In this document: positions 23,758-36,559 of the stretch, piece by piece | How the letters are laid out: each line of letters starts with the position of its first letter | Numbering within the stretch: position 1 is the first letter of the stretch | Assembly: GCA_002749535.1 (NCBI GenBank) | Contig: MZZL01000387.1 | Coordinates: 203,249-267,248, forward strand | DNA length: 64,000 nt | Direction of reading: 5' to 3' | From: Apophysomyces variabilis | Lineage: Eukaryota; Mucoromycota; Mucoromycetes; Mucorales; Mucoraceae | Translations under genes and position numbers: made by a program | Notes under the pieces: model-generated | What the model was told of the DNA's origin: nothing | Database searches by the model: none | Seen by the model: only the letters and a program-made list of their open reading frames with translations

Positions 23758-24005
23758 GGACCGTCCGAGCCAACCAAACTTTAAATCGGCTAATATTCAC
23801 GCCGAGTTCAGAAACCTTTCGTTTTTTATAATTCCGCCAGCCAAGTCTTTAGGCAGATAACCCTCCCCCCCTCCTCTAACCATGGATGCAAAAAACCTAT
23901 ACCCCTACTTTGACATAAAACGGTTTGCTTATCCTCACATACTACTACTATCAAAATAGTAACAGTATCTGTGTTTATTAAATGCTTTCTTGCTTAAAAA
24001 ATTTA

Positions 24006-25500
24006 TTATGCACTCTTGAGCATCTGTGACGCTTTTTGCGCTTCCACGCCTGCTGCACCAGTACAATAAGAGTTGCGAACAAATGAACGGCAGCAGTTAT
24101 AACCCCAACTTCCATCAGACCAATATGAACCCCAAACAGACGTATGATTGTTGACGAATACTGCATGAAAAAAAAAAGAAATTAGTACGTCAACACCCAA
24201 CGTTTTCCCACTATGCTCATGGCCACTTACCATCTTCTTCATACTTCGACCTCGGTTTAGCTCTTTCTTGGCCTTTAATGATTTTACCCGTTCTGGAATA
24301 CTCGACATAGTTCTCATTTTGAGCCAGAAGTAGTTCTTTAGGCACTGATTCCAAGTGTTCTGCTCCTCCATATTTTTCCAAGATACTTTTCTGAGTGGAT
24401 TCTCGTACTTCTCCTTTCTTAGACTGGTAATCCTTGTGCAGTATCGCAGCTTGAGTGGGGTTGGCTTGTAAATGAACATCGTTTCCACGCTCAGAAGCTT
24501 GCCATGCGAATAATTGTACCGTCGCCATTTCGAGAGTTTCACCCGAATAACGTACAAAGTTATCACCAGCGAAATGAATATCATCCGTTGATTGATCTTT
24601 CAATGGGTTCTCACGCATTGAACGAGTCTTTGGATCATAATAAGCAGATTCAGGATTTAGGTTTAGGAGGTATTTTGCAGTATCTTCACGAATTCTGCAA
24701 CCATGGGTTAGTACATAATGGAAGAACGGACGACTGCCTTCACTCACCTCAAGTTACGAATGGTTGTTCTCGTTTTCTGATTCACATGTTGACCTGGCAT
24801 ATCTGCTCCGTCGGCATATTTATCTTCATCATCTTCTTCTTCGTCATCTGACAAGCCAGCAATCTTTTTCGCCTCTGAAGTTGTGGTTGGACCTTGTTTA
24901 TCAAGTTCCGAAGCTTTTGCTGCCCGACGTGCTTCTTCGATTTTGTTGTATTCTTCAATGACTTTATCATGCTCTTTGGAATCATAACCATTCCATCGAT
25001 CACGTTTCTCATCCCAATCTAAATCAACTTGTTGAATAATTTCGTCAGGCTTAATGTCCTTTCCAGTCCATCGTGCTCCTTTTTTGCGTGGTCGTTCAAC
25101 ACATTCTTTTGTTTTATGTGTCAATGCACCGCAATTCTCGCAAGCACCTTTACGATATTTTGTGGCAGCGGGTCCCTAAGAGTAGAAGCTTAGAATCAAG
25201 CCGAAGTATTTTATCCCATATACTTACTGCTCGTTGACCTCTTGCATACCAGTAATTGTCTTCTGCTCCAAATTTCGTCCCTTTTCTTTTCTCCGGTGCT
25301 CTTTGATGCTTCAACGACACTTTGCCGGTATCGACATACCAAGGCGCTTTTAACATAAACTGTGGGGTATGGGGATTGATCTCATTTCCTTCATCATCAA
25401 CTTCTGCTGGTGCTGTTCCCGCTTTGCGAGCTGCATCGAGATCTTTCTGTTTACGATATTCTTCTTTTGTGAGACGATTTGTTTGCGCTAATCCTGACAT
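24006..25500 (-). CDS. SLU7: SLU7, pre-mRNA splicing factor (second step)
   Basis: Acts in 3' splice-site choice during the second catalytic step. Four exons (25228-25500, 24748-25175, 24231-24694, 24006-24160) with introns of 52, 53 and 70 nt give 439 residues, all phases consistent. It starts [20 protein letters not shown]. Residues ~100-115 hold the CCHC zinc knuckle ([14 protein letters not shown]). Then come KRDRWNGYD, the acidic [20 protein letters not shown] segment, [18 protein letters not shown] and [10 protein letters not shown], all hallmarks of SLU7. The last exon has [15 protein letters not shown] and YCTG, then stops early, so the basic C-terminal tail of human SLU7 is missing. 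The downstream in-frame start is preferred because the long upstream extension has no homology. Confidence 0.96.
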
Positions 25501-26823
25501 TGAGAAAAGGGAGAGGCAGAAAAGTTGGGAATTTTCGACATCTGTGCGTGACTCGAAAATAATCGATTCCATTTGTGCCTTTCTCCATTTTAATCGCCGC
25601 TTCATTTGTTGACGAGTGAATACAGAAGTTTTAAGGTCAAATCGGGAAACCATCACAAGCATGAAAAGATGAGTAGAGTAAGTTAGAAAAAACTAGACGA
25701 AGCTGGTCTTGGAAGGGAAATTACACCAAGTGGAAATTAACCATAAATGTGAAGCAATAACTAACAATAACAAGATAAACAATGTCCTAAGCAGCCACCA
25801 ATGAGTAGAATAGTATAACGAATGGCCGTCAATCCACTTATAGACAAGTAAGGCCCAAAGGCCGGTCTCCGAGCCCACGCCTGCATTCATACAGTTTATT
25901 AAGACAGTATCCCTTTGAAGGAGTAAACGGAGGAGAGGGGAGAGTATGATGGGATATACGTATGAGACACGGATCATCAAAGCATCGACAAAGTTTATCC
26001 TAGTTATACTATCTTTTGTCTTTGGATGCTTTTCACCAACTTCATTATGCAATAGGTGTTTTTCTATGCTTGGATAACTCTCGATAGATAGATTTAGTCG
26101 AATACACTTTCAAATAAATTCTGTTGAAAAAGGCGTGTTGCTATTGACCGAAACTAAATTTAACTTGGCACATCAAGGATACCTTTACCGTATTTAAAAG
26201 GACGAACAGTACCTGTTGATCAGGCTTGAACAGCGTACTGTCATTTAGAGCCCAAACTTGTTATAAAGAAAAGCAATGATGATATATAGCATGCTGCCGC
26301 TGTTGATGAAACAGATCTTATGTTACGTCCATAGTCACGAATTTATCGAGGCAGCATTAGAGGCAGAACAAATAAGGCGACATATATGCTTATTCATGGT
26401 TTGTATTTGAAATATGCTTAAAAAACATGGCTAATCTGATGTAAAAAAGCAGTGCAGTCAGTTTGAGGTCTTTTTCCCGTAAGCAAGGTGATAAGGTTGG
26501 TGACAGGCACCGGTCTGTCTGAGGAGTTCTCTCGGCTATGACTTTTGTCAATCCGTAGTGTAAATGCGCATGTGCTATACAGTAACCTGCCTCTATCATA
26601 CATTCTTTTTCTCGGTGAGGAAGTGACGCGAAGAGGTTACTTTCTAGGGTACCTAAGCTATAGTTTTAAGCGGCGCAAAGCGATGCGCAAAAAGCTGTAG
26701 TGTCCGAACGAGATCCTCTCCTTTTTTTTTCTTTTCACTGGGTGAGTTCCGATTCCCTTTGTCCTTTCTTATCCCCCGTCCGTTCCTTATTATTTAATCC
26801 TCAGTTGCAAGTTCCTTGGAGCA
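25501..26823. other. divergent intergenic region between SLU7 and LRG1
   Basis: No supported gene. The 119-residue minus-strand frame at 25693-26052 has hydrophobic stretches but no recognisable motif. Confidence 0.5.
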
Positions 26824-29800
26824 ATGCAAATGTCCCCGCCTGACATCTCGTCGAACAACACTCCCTCCACGGAATCACAGAAATATTACACTGCATCATC
26901 TACACTTTTCTGCTCTAAATGTCAGCAACCTCTTGATGGGGAATTCGTACGCGCCCTGGATGGCACCTTTCATTGGGAATGCTTTTGTTGCCTGGTAATA
27001 TACGAGTCAACAGGGAAGGGTTCTTTTGTATTCATGCTTTTCTAAAGTTATCTTTGTCTCGCAGGACTGTAACGAACCTGTCGCATCTAAATTCTTTCCA
27101 ATCGAAACTTTCGATGGTACCCAAAGACCGCTCTGTGAGCGAGACTATTTCCGACGGTTAAACCTGGTGTGTGAGACCTGCGGAGACGCCTTGCGAGGCT
27201 CGTATATTACGGCTGTAAACAAAAAATTTCATTTGGAACATTTCTGTTGCAGTATTTGTTCCGTTGTCTTCGGTCCCGAGGATTCGTACTACGAACACGA
27301 CAACAACGTATACTGCCATTACCATTATTCCATCAATTTTGCAATCAAATGCTCGGGATGTCAAATAGCTATCTTGAAACAGTTTGTCGAGATCAATAGA
27401 AATAGTATCGACGAGCATTGGCATCCGGAATGCTACATGATCCACAAAGTACTCTCTTGTGGCACTGAGTTCTATAGATCTAACAACTGTTCTAGTTTTG
27501 GAACGTTAAGCTCGCTCAGCCATTTGGCGAGAACGACAAGACTCAGGATCATTTTGGTTCGTATCAGCCTTTCCTTCCTTTTCTCTCCTCCCAAACGCTT
27601 TAGCATATTAAGTTGACAGTTTATTTTTAGATATCAGTCAAATGACCGTAGATCAACTCAGAGACCGACAAAATGCTATGGAAGAAAAAGTCTACCGTAT
27701 TTGGACGGTGTTGTCAGCGTTTGAAGGTACAGCACCGTGATCGAGGATTCAGAAGAAAAAAAAAGCGCCTGGAATTTCCTTTTTTAATTAATGACTGCTC
27801 GTGGTTGCACAGAGTCCGCCGCTGCCTGCATTTCCGACATGCTGGTGCATGTCTCCGAGGGAAGCTATGTCGAGGGCGTGAAAATGGCTGATTATTTCAT
27901 TATCCATGTTGAAGTCCTATTTGATGCAATTGATGATCTCCTGAATCAATACCATGCAGTGGCTCAAGATGAATTATGTCATCAGAGAGAGGCGAAGATG
28001 CTGTGCAAAAAGGTCTCTAATTTCTTCGCCCTCTTGTCACACACCCAAGAAAGCGGTCTCCGCCGCATTGGAGTGACCCAGGAATTATTGTCTCTAGTCA
28101 CTGGTCTGGCTCATTATCTGAAAGTACTAATTCGTATTGCTCTGACAGGAGCGCTCCGTCTGGTAAGTGGATCACCCTATAACCCTGCTTGTTCCTATTA
28201 AAACCCCAAAACAGGAGAAGCAGTATGATATGAAAATGACGGCCATCAGCCGTTTTCTCAGTCAGCTCATGGAATTGGCAAACAAACAGCGCTGCTTCCC
28301 CGCTGCACCCGAGCCGCTTATGGCATTTGATTTCTGTCAGGTATGCAAGCAGCTATGCGACGACCAATGCTTCAAGTTCCAGCATTATCTATGGCACGAT
28401 CGGTGTTTTGCATGCTCCAAATGTTGCGCTCCTCTTCGTGACCAATACCGAGAAGCTTCATTAGATCCGTCGGATCAGACACTTCTATGCAAGCATTGTG
28501 CCACACAAACACCTGGCTTAAGACAAGGTTTCGAACATGTCACACAACTGCAACAGTACTCATTTCTCTTGCGCGTCTCCTTGAGACGCTTGTACAACCT
28601 TCTAAACGTCAATGGTACTATGCTCATACTCTTTGTAACCCCTATTGCTAATCAATGTTCTGATCTCAGAGAATGCTGCACTTTCTGACAAACCAGACGA
28701 TCACCATGCGAAACAGCATAACATACACCCTCCTTCCGAAATATTGCCCAAAGATCCATATGCCGCATCCTACCCTAACGGCGATAAGCTACCAGAAAAG
28801 ATCAATCTCGGTGATATTAAGCGCATGAAATCGACCCATATGAAGCGAAAATTGACAGATTCATATCGCGTGGCAAAGCGGTCAACACTTATGGAAACAC
28901 CAAGTCCCAACGCGGCGTACCTAACCAGCCAACCCGATGACCAAGGCATTGAAAGCGGACAGCAAAACGATTCCTGCGAAAACTTCACAGCCGATACGGA
29001 AGAAACTACGCTTGCCAATCTGCATATTTTAGGCAATGAAGACGCCTTGACTTTGGATGATATCCCACAGCTTGTTGCTGCTCAACAACAAATACAATCT
29101 AGTCAGGGCCCGACACAACATCAGCAAACTCAGAATTACACCAAAACAAAGCCCGACTCTAAGTTTTATTACTTTGCGGAGTTAGGTGCTTTAGATCATT
29201 TTATGGTGAAGCACATTGCCGTCTTGTATCTGGAGGAAATAGTCAAATCCTATTTCACTATCGAAGAACTGGCTGATCTTATTGATGACAAAAAGAACTC
29301 CACTCTATGGGGCAAGTTTGTTGCTGGTCTAAAAGCAGGTGGAAACAAGAAGGCACCTCGTGCAAAAGGTAAGTCTACTGTAACCAAACCAAACGATACA
29401 ACCAATCTCACACCGTTACCCTTCAAAATCTAGAGGGAACCTTTGGTGTACCGCTAGACATATTAGTCGAGAAAAACGGGGTGGAATCCAATTTGGGCGC
29501 TGGACCTACACGAATCCGAATCCCAAGCTTTGTTGACGACAGTATATCAGCTATGAAACAGATGGGTAAGTCAGAGATGAACACGATGCATTTTGACTTA
29601 GGTTTGGTACATCAATAGACATGTCAATTGAGGGTATTTTTCGAAAGAACGGCAATATCAAACGACTTAAAGCGACAAGCGAAGAAATTGACAAAAATCC
29701 CAGCGGATACCAATTGATTAATGAACGGCCCATCCAGATTGCTGCTTTAACAAAGAAATTCTTACGTGAATTACCTGACCCATTGCTGACGTTCAAGTTG

Positions 29801-30609
29801 CATAAACTTTTCATTGTTGCACAAAGTAAGTCTTAATTATCAATTTCATTGTTTCTTAACACCCTTTGCTTTTTCCTTAGAGCTTGAAACCGAGGCCGAG
29901 AGAAAGAGAGTGACTCATCTAGCGTGCTGCTTGTTGCCAAAGCCAAATCGGGATACGATGGAAGTCCTCTTTCTTTTTATGAAATGGGTAGCGACTTTTG
30001 CGCACATTGACGAAGAGTCAGGCAGCAAAATGGATTTGCTGAACTTGGCAACTGTATTAGCACCAAATATACTTTATTCCAAGAGCAAGGATCCTGCCAA
30101 AGATGAATCGTTTGCAGCTATCGAGTCCGTCCATATGTTGCTGAAGTATCAAGAAGAGTTTTGCACGGTAAAACTACGAATTGTCTTGCAGAAAATGAGA
30201 TTTACTTTTTCTAATGAAGGTACCCGAGGACTTTGTCCCCATGCTAAAGAATTTATCCTATGGCGAAGGTGACATGGAGCGCAATGTGCGCGATATTTTG
30301 AAGAAGTGTGAGGTTGCCATGAAGCTAAAGAAATCGCATTCGGCTGGAAACTACCCCACCATGCCACCAAGGCAACACTCATCGCCAGCCGCCGTTCCCA
30401 CCAGTTCGTCTATATTACAATCTCCGCAGCAAGAGTATCCACCACACTATCATCTATCTACATCGCCGGTTGATATCACGTATCCACCTACCTCACCTAA
30501 TACTTCCCCTTACTTCCTTTCTTCACCCTCCGAACAGTTCCCTACCCAACATTCTGCACCAACGCACTCTGGCGCTGCCTCAATGCTGGTTAGTGACGCG
30601 TTGCGATGA
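26824..30609 (+). CDS. LRG1: LIM-domain Rho GTPase-activating protein (Lrg1 type)
   Basis: Negative regulator of Rho1-type GTPases controlling cell wall synthesis and polarity. Eleven exons (26824-26994, 27065-27448, 27496-27556, 27631-27726, 27813-28162, 28215-28614, 28670-29368, 29434-29565, 29619-29825, 29881-30167, 30220-30609) join in phase to 1,058 residues. Two LIM domains are at the N-terminus (FCSKCQQPLDGEF..., CETCGDALRGSYITAVNKKF), followed by a third atypical zinc segment (CSGCQIAILKQFVEINRN...HWHPECYMIHKFWNVKL) that is diagnostic of Lrg1. A further LIM lies mid-protein (CQVCKQLCDDQC...CSKCCAPL). The C-terminal third is a RhoGAP domain with arginine finger in EGIFRKNG, then PIQIAALTKKFLRELPDPLL and NLATVLAPNIL. 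A Ser/Pro-rich tail follows. Confidence 0.95.
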
Positions 30610-31337
30610 GAAAAAAAAAGCGACGACTTTGGATGTGAGAGCGACTTCCCTTGCTGCCAATTACCAACCTAAACTTTGAATTGTTATTTCGCATTCATTT
30701 CCTTCACAATTAATGACAGATATCCAAGTTATTTAACTCATGCACCTAACCTTAATCCTCTGTTATAAAAAAAAGAATTAACTACTTCTTTAGTTTGATG
30801 CTCATAATTCGCATTGCTGCGTGAAATTTTTCTTGTGAAGCATTATTTCTAAGATTGTCTATAGCATCACAATAGTTCATCCTAACCGAATTATACGCTA
30901 TATCAAACCAAGGGTGTTCGGACACCTGATGTTGTGCTAATATCTTTCCGACTTTTGAATCGAAGTATAGCAAATGTGTAAGTCAGATCCAACGCTCCGC
31001 ATTCATTGTCTGGGGCGCCAGTCACAGTTGAAAATCGATCTTGGCGGACTGCAAAACTTACTACGATTCGGTAAAGCATCCAGCAGAACATCTACAAGCC
31101 ATGACGGCAGGGTAGGATGGTATCAACCCTGACAAAAACCTTAATTTTCTTTTCTTCTCCCTACGCAGGGAGTTGTCATCTCTGTGCCCTTTCTCCCCCT
31201 GACAACAGTGCCGTGACATTATACATTTGCGGAGATCAAAACAAGAAGAAGATGAAACGAACAGTTACATTATTAAGAAGTAAAAAAAAAAAAAGAGGAT
31301 GACAATACATTAACGGGTAAAAAAGAAGCAAAGCCTA
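30610..31337. other. intergenic between convergent LRG1 and HMG-CoA synthase
   Basis: Two short minus-strand frames (30782-30973, 30903-31091) overlap here; they could be remnants of a small gene, but no start, splice or motif supports them. An A-rich run lies near 31280-31293. Confidence 0.4.
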
Positions 31338-32809
31338 TTAATCCTTGCGCTTGTAGAAGCGTCTCCATTTGTCATCGATATTTTCGACGTAGTAGGTACC
31401 TGCAGCAATGTGGTCGAGGCTTCCCACAGGGCTGTATCCGCAGGCATTATGCGTGTTCTCACGGATCTTCATTGCTTCCGCAAAGTCCTCTGGTTTAGAA
31501 TGGGTACGGGCTGCGAGACGTTCTCGGAGGCTGAGCTTAGACTTCAAATCGTTTGTGGAGCCAGTAATGCGGAATGAGACCATGGAAGCAGCGAGACCGG
31601 AGCCATAGGAGTACAGAAGCACTCGCTTGCCTTGCAGGGTTTCCGAATCGATTTCGGAGATGAGGGAAGCAAGACCGGCCCAGACAGCAGCAGTATACAT
31701 GTTTCCGATTTGCTTGGGGACAAAGGCAGCTGCTCCGACTTTTTGGGCATAGCCAGCTTTGGTAGCCGAAACGCATGCCTTTTCCAAATCACGGTTCTCG
31801 AGCGATTCTGCATAGGTAATACCGGCAAACGGACGAAGGGCAGCGTACTTTTCATTTTCATTGTCCTGCACGAAATCGTTGTACAAAGCACGGGCAAAGG
31901 ACTTGACGACGAGTTTGGCATAGGGTGAGTGGCAGACGACGTAATCGATATCGTCCATGCTAGGCTTTCCCTTGTTGAGAGCCTTACCGAGGCGCTTCAT
32001 ATAGCGGTTATAACAAGTATCGAAAGCACGGAGATAACAGGTATTTGAGAATTTGCCATCAACGACGGGATATTCGGAGTGCATATCAGGTTTATAAAAA
32101 TCGTAAGCATGTTCCATGTGGGTGCTTCGAAGACCACGCTCAAGGACGATAGGGGCATCCTTGCCGACTAGCATAGCCACAACACCTGCACCAGAAGTAG
32201 GACGAGCGGAACCGGAGGCGTACAAAGCAAGGTCACCGGCAACCACGATAGCATAGCGACCGTCCCAAGAAGACGACTCGATCCAATTGACAGCGTTGCT
32301 GAAAGCGTTGAAACCGCCATAACAAGCGTTGGTAGTATCGATACCTTCAATCTCGGTATTTCCATGCTCAGCAAACAAAGTCATCAGAGTGGTCTTCACA
32401 GATTTGGACTTGTCAATGATCGTCTCCGTACCGATTTCAAGACGACCAATATCAGTGTAGGCAATATTGTATTTTTCCATCAAATTTTGGACAGCTATTG
32501 CAAATTTCACATGAGTTTTTCAAGAGTCCTTTACTACCATTCCTGAATTGAGTGATCTTACCTGTCAGACAGATGGACTGAATATCTTCACGGTCATCGA
32601 TGAAGGCCATTCTCTCCTGTCCAAGACCGATTGTGTATTTGCCACTGCTCACACCGTCGAAAGCTTCCATTTCGGTTTGGTCAACGAACTGGGGCCATCG
32701 ATAAGCGAAAGCGTTCAGAGGAAGGAATACTTACTCTTGATGGGAAGTACATCTCGATGGCCAAGATGCCAACATTCTGGGGATAATGGTCGTAAAGGCC
32801 GGCGGTCAT
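31338..32809 (-). CDS. ERG13: hydroxymethylglutaryl-CoA synthase
   Basis: Condenses acetyl-CoA with acetoacetyl-CoA to HMG-CoA in the mevalonate (sterol and isoprenoid) pathway. Exons 32735-32809, 32562-32688 and 31338-32494, with 46- and 67-nt introns, give 452 residues. The N-terminus reads [16 protein letters not shown] then [20 protein letters not shown]. The active-site Cys is in TTNACYGG (about residue 125), the general-base Glu region is in [13 protein letters not shown], and the CoA/acetoacetyl-binding His is in [21 protein letters not shown] and the C-terminal [10 protein letters not shown] match the family. No targeting signal, so cytosolic. Codons are strongly biased and C-ending compared with its neighbours, as expected for high expression. 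Confidence 0.97.
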
Positions 32810-34572
32810 GGTTGAAGGTTTGAAGATGAAGATGATGACGAGCCACGAACGCTAGAAGGGAACGCTTTTATTTGAAAGATGGCTGGGACTGGCTTTTTTT
32901 TTACGCCTTGGGGAATCGCGCCCAATCCACCGGTTTTTTTTAGCACCGACGTGAGGAATTCAGTTTACTCTTCCCGTTACCCAATCGAATGCCGGCGCAG
33001 TTGACGCATTGGCACACAGTGAGTTGAGTCACGCCATATCTCAGTCTGCTACAACCTCCGCAAGTTCATGATAAGTTACAGCAAAGAGTTGGTTTCCTAA
33101 CCAGGGGTGCATGTCAAAGACAAAAATTGATGCTATCCGAACGCGTCTTTAACTCTGAGATGGGGATGTCCACCTCCAATCCTGGATCTCGGGTCCTCTT
33201 TCGGGAGTTCTGCGTAGATAGTTTTCTCCTCCGCAAACGTATAGATCCACTGAGATAAGCTTTTTCGATTTTGCACGGCCGTGAATGGTTAGCAACTTTC
33301 TTGGCGATTTACACGCGCCCTCCCCACACAATGGATGAAAAGGAAACACTGCCTCCTAATCTGATACTGATATCCTTCTCTGTACAATGCGCGGGCCTTT
33401 TCTAAAGCCAGACTTTGGTAATACACACTGATAAGAAGCGCAAGTTGGAGAAACTAGAGAGAACATTGGGTTGTACATTGTATGCAGATCAAGCTCTTGG
33501 ATTTACTTTAGGATCGAATGCAACATGGTTTCAGCAACATGAGCATTCCCAGCATAAAGAAGGTTAAACCAGTGGAAGCGACTTGATAATTTCTGATCCG
33601 GCAGGGAACAAATGGAACAAACGAAGCATTTCATCCTATCAAAGACCGGACAAACAGTGACAGCTTGTAAAACCTCTCGACTCTCATTACATGCAGGCAA
33701 CTGAAGCGTTTCAATGCTATTCTCGAACCTCAGTCACATCGACGATATCATTGGAATAGCAGAAAGGTTTACTCTCCGTATTATGAAATCCTTAAGAAGG
33801 ATCTAGATTCCCAATCTTGACAACTTGTGCGCCGCTAAGCATGCGGTCAGGCCCACCGTAGAAAAATGGCGGACAATGTATGGTTGCAATATCCGATTCC
33901 CACAGCGGAGTACAAGATGGTTAAAGAGAAGAAGTCGCACACATAGCAACGCAATTACTATACCATCCAGTCATTTCAACAGGATATTCGGTCATAAGCT
34001 CCGTAACAGTTAATGCCTGTCTGTCATTCATAGCTACTACAGCTTCCCATGTATATACCAGCTGACATTTAATTTTAGCAAAATGCCCTGCAATATTCCT
34101 TGCGAACATTTTCAAACGCTTTCGGCAATACAATGCATCCCTTCGCAAAAGAAAAAAGAGACTTCAACTCTATATACAATTGCATTCGGATAGCCTGTAA
34201 ACATTCTACGCGGCTGAAACCTGCGCAGTTTGATCAATAATGATGTAAAATGCAAATGTAGAGATGTCTGCGTGGATCGCGCCACGACACGTGGTAAATA
34301 AAGTTCTTTTCCAACGTTTTACATCGAAATGCAGAAAGCACATACAAATGCAAATGATCGACTTTGTTTTCTTTTGATAGTGCCCCATTTTGTTTCCGCT
34401 TTGCAGCTGGATTCAAGGCCAAAAGTAAAGCCTACTTAGTCCTGGGAAATATCTTCCAGGGCTTGCGAGATATGATGAAATAACCGTTGCGGACGATGCT
34501 TGGTCTGTTACTTATAGTTTGATAACAATACTAATTGGATCTTCTTAGATACGTCAGCATTTCAAAGATGAC
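32810..34572. other. intergenic, no supported gene
   Basis: Includes the HMG-CoA synthase promoter (T-rich run near 32890-32942). Short frames between 33150 and 34430 on both strands have no motifs and do not splice together. Confidence 0.5.
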
Positions 34573-35518
34573 CTACCAGTCATGATCAGTTCCTTGGGAT
34601 TGCCTTGCCTTGTCCAATGTGTCGGCTGAGACCGTGCAGAAATCGTCCGACACAGTGGGGTCTCGATAAATAAAAAGATCTTCTGTTGGGTCATAGCCAA
34701 TCAAGACAATAAAGTGACCTAATTTCAAACATAAGTAAGGTAATCCATTACAAGCTGATTTTGTTACCGAGGTAATCGTAGCCTTTGACCCTATCCAGAA
34801 GAATGTCGAATTGCCCGCAAATCGAGGTTAAGCAACTCCGCCGTTCCTGGAATGACTTTTAATGTAACCATTTTCTTTTTCCTTTGTCTTCCTATGTTGG
34901 CATAGTGCCTACCCTGCACAACCGACAGCGCAGTAACTGTGCATTAACCAATGTGATAATAACGAATTTTTTGCAAAATAAAAATCGCTTAAAATCGTCC
35001 ATAGGCAATATCCTAAAGGGGGCAGGTCATTTTTGACTTATAAAATTAAATCTTCAGACTTACATTCGTACGACATGGACGGAGCAACTTTTCGCAATTG
35101 CAAATAATTTATTCACTCGTTTGGCATCTTCATCATAATCGTCCTGGTAAAACTTGGTGTCTTGGTATTCTTTCCGGCTTCCAAAGTAGCTTGTGTAATA
35201 AGTGAAATCCTGCACATAATTGCGGAGGAGAAATGCTAGATCGATAGTCCAAACGCTGCTTACTGCACACCGTCGTGCTAATTCTTCTTGGGTACATTGA
35301 ATACCTAGGCCTTGCAATGTCATGGCCACACAAGCGATCCCACAGTCCCATTGTGTGTTCTATTATCCGATATCAGCTGTATATATCTTGCTTGAAGGTT
35401 ATTCACTTACCTGTATAAGGTGAGGAACACGGTGTTCGCTAAATTGGCCGTAGTTTACCACCAAGTCATTACCGCTCAAGGCAGTGCTACTGCTACTGCT
35501 TCCCAGTGATAACTTCAT
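34573..35518 (-). CDS. GUCD1: GUCD1-family protein (guanylyl cyclase domain-containing 1)
   Basis: Five exons (35411-35518, 35064-35359, 34913-35012, 34768-34846, 34573-34718) join in exact phase to 242 residues, close to animal GUCD1. Family motifs in order: VPHLIQNTQWDCGIACVAM, SVWTIDLAFLLRNY, RVNKLFAIAKSC, FVIITLVNAQLLRC, and GYDYLGHFIVLIGYD, with the final QGTDHD close to the SYGTDED of animals. The fold resembles papain-like/C39 peptidases: Cys in WDCGIAC, His in GHFIVL and Asp in YRDP would form a triad. The cyclase name is historical; biochemical activity is unproven. A longer splice past the TAG is possible but not needed. Confidence 0.9.
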
Positions 35519-36559
35519 ACGAACGTTTTTAAGCTACACCTCCTTCCGACAATAGACTGATTTAAGGGATGGAAGTGAACAATAATTGTTCTGTTGCAGA
35601 TGCAATTTCGCCTTGCGGTAATAACAATCTAACAATAACTTAAATCAAGGAAAATCAAAGAAATTGGAATGGAGCATCCAGTGTCTTCAACAACTTTATG
35701 CTGATACGTTTTTTGGACCGGCTACCGGGCGCAGCCAATAGTCGTCGAGTAAGCAGTGCGTGACGTGTAATGCCCCGTTTGGGTAGCATTATGAAATGCC
35801 GAGATTTGGGTTCTGTAACACTTGCACTAGCACACGTACCGAACGATCCTACAGGATTTTGAACATTTCTTTTGCGCTTATCTCAAGTATTTCGCACTAA
35901 TGCATACGTATTTTCTGTGCTATATAGACAATTTTTTATCCACCGGAGAAACCAGGCCGATGTAATTAAAATCTACTTCCCAGCATAACTGATGTATTAA
36001 TAACATGTATTACATCTTTTTCAGTTTCCAAGCTTGACCCTTTCCTGGACGTAAAATTCGTCTAGAATAGCGCAAAATAACATACGAAAAATAATGCAAA
36101 GCGGCAATCTGGGACTTTGAAAGCATTCACTTTCTGTTGGCCAGCGTCGGATAAAAGAAAACTGGTCATTTTTATCAGCATTTCAACCGAATTGGGGCTC
36201 TATCTTCCAATTGATTAACTGTCCTTCCTTTTTGTTCGCTGTCTATTGGCCGGTTACTTTTGTTCTAAAGCGATACCTTTGTCTATCTAGTAGCTCTATC
36301 ATGATATAAACAAAGTTGCCGTCTTCATTTCAATAAAAAATTGCTATTACTTGCAATATATTATCTAATGCGACATTGTAGTAGGTACAGCTGTAGCAGA
36401 AATAATCAATACTGGGTTTTCCCTTCGATGGGAACTTTTTGATAGCGTCATCAGTTGCAAAAAATTTCAAAGTCCGGACTTAACGGTGCTCATTTTACGT
36501 GCGAGCGCATTTTCCGGTGTGTTGGCTTTCTCGTCCAAAGACTCACGCTCTCCATTGTA
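35519..36559. other. divergent promoter region between GUCD1 and TAF2
   Basis: AT-rich, with no gene seen on either strand. Confidence 0.5.

Noticed and set aside
24006..24584. 192-residue minus-strand frame overlapping SLU7
   Set aside because: Wrong phase for most of its length; only its last exon segment is real and belongs to SLU7.
25693..26052. 119-residue minus-strand frame with hydrophobic segments
   Set aside because: No homology recognised, lies in the SLU7/LRG1 intergenic region, and composition follows the AT-rich DNA.
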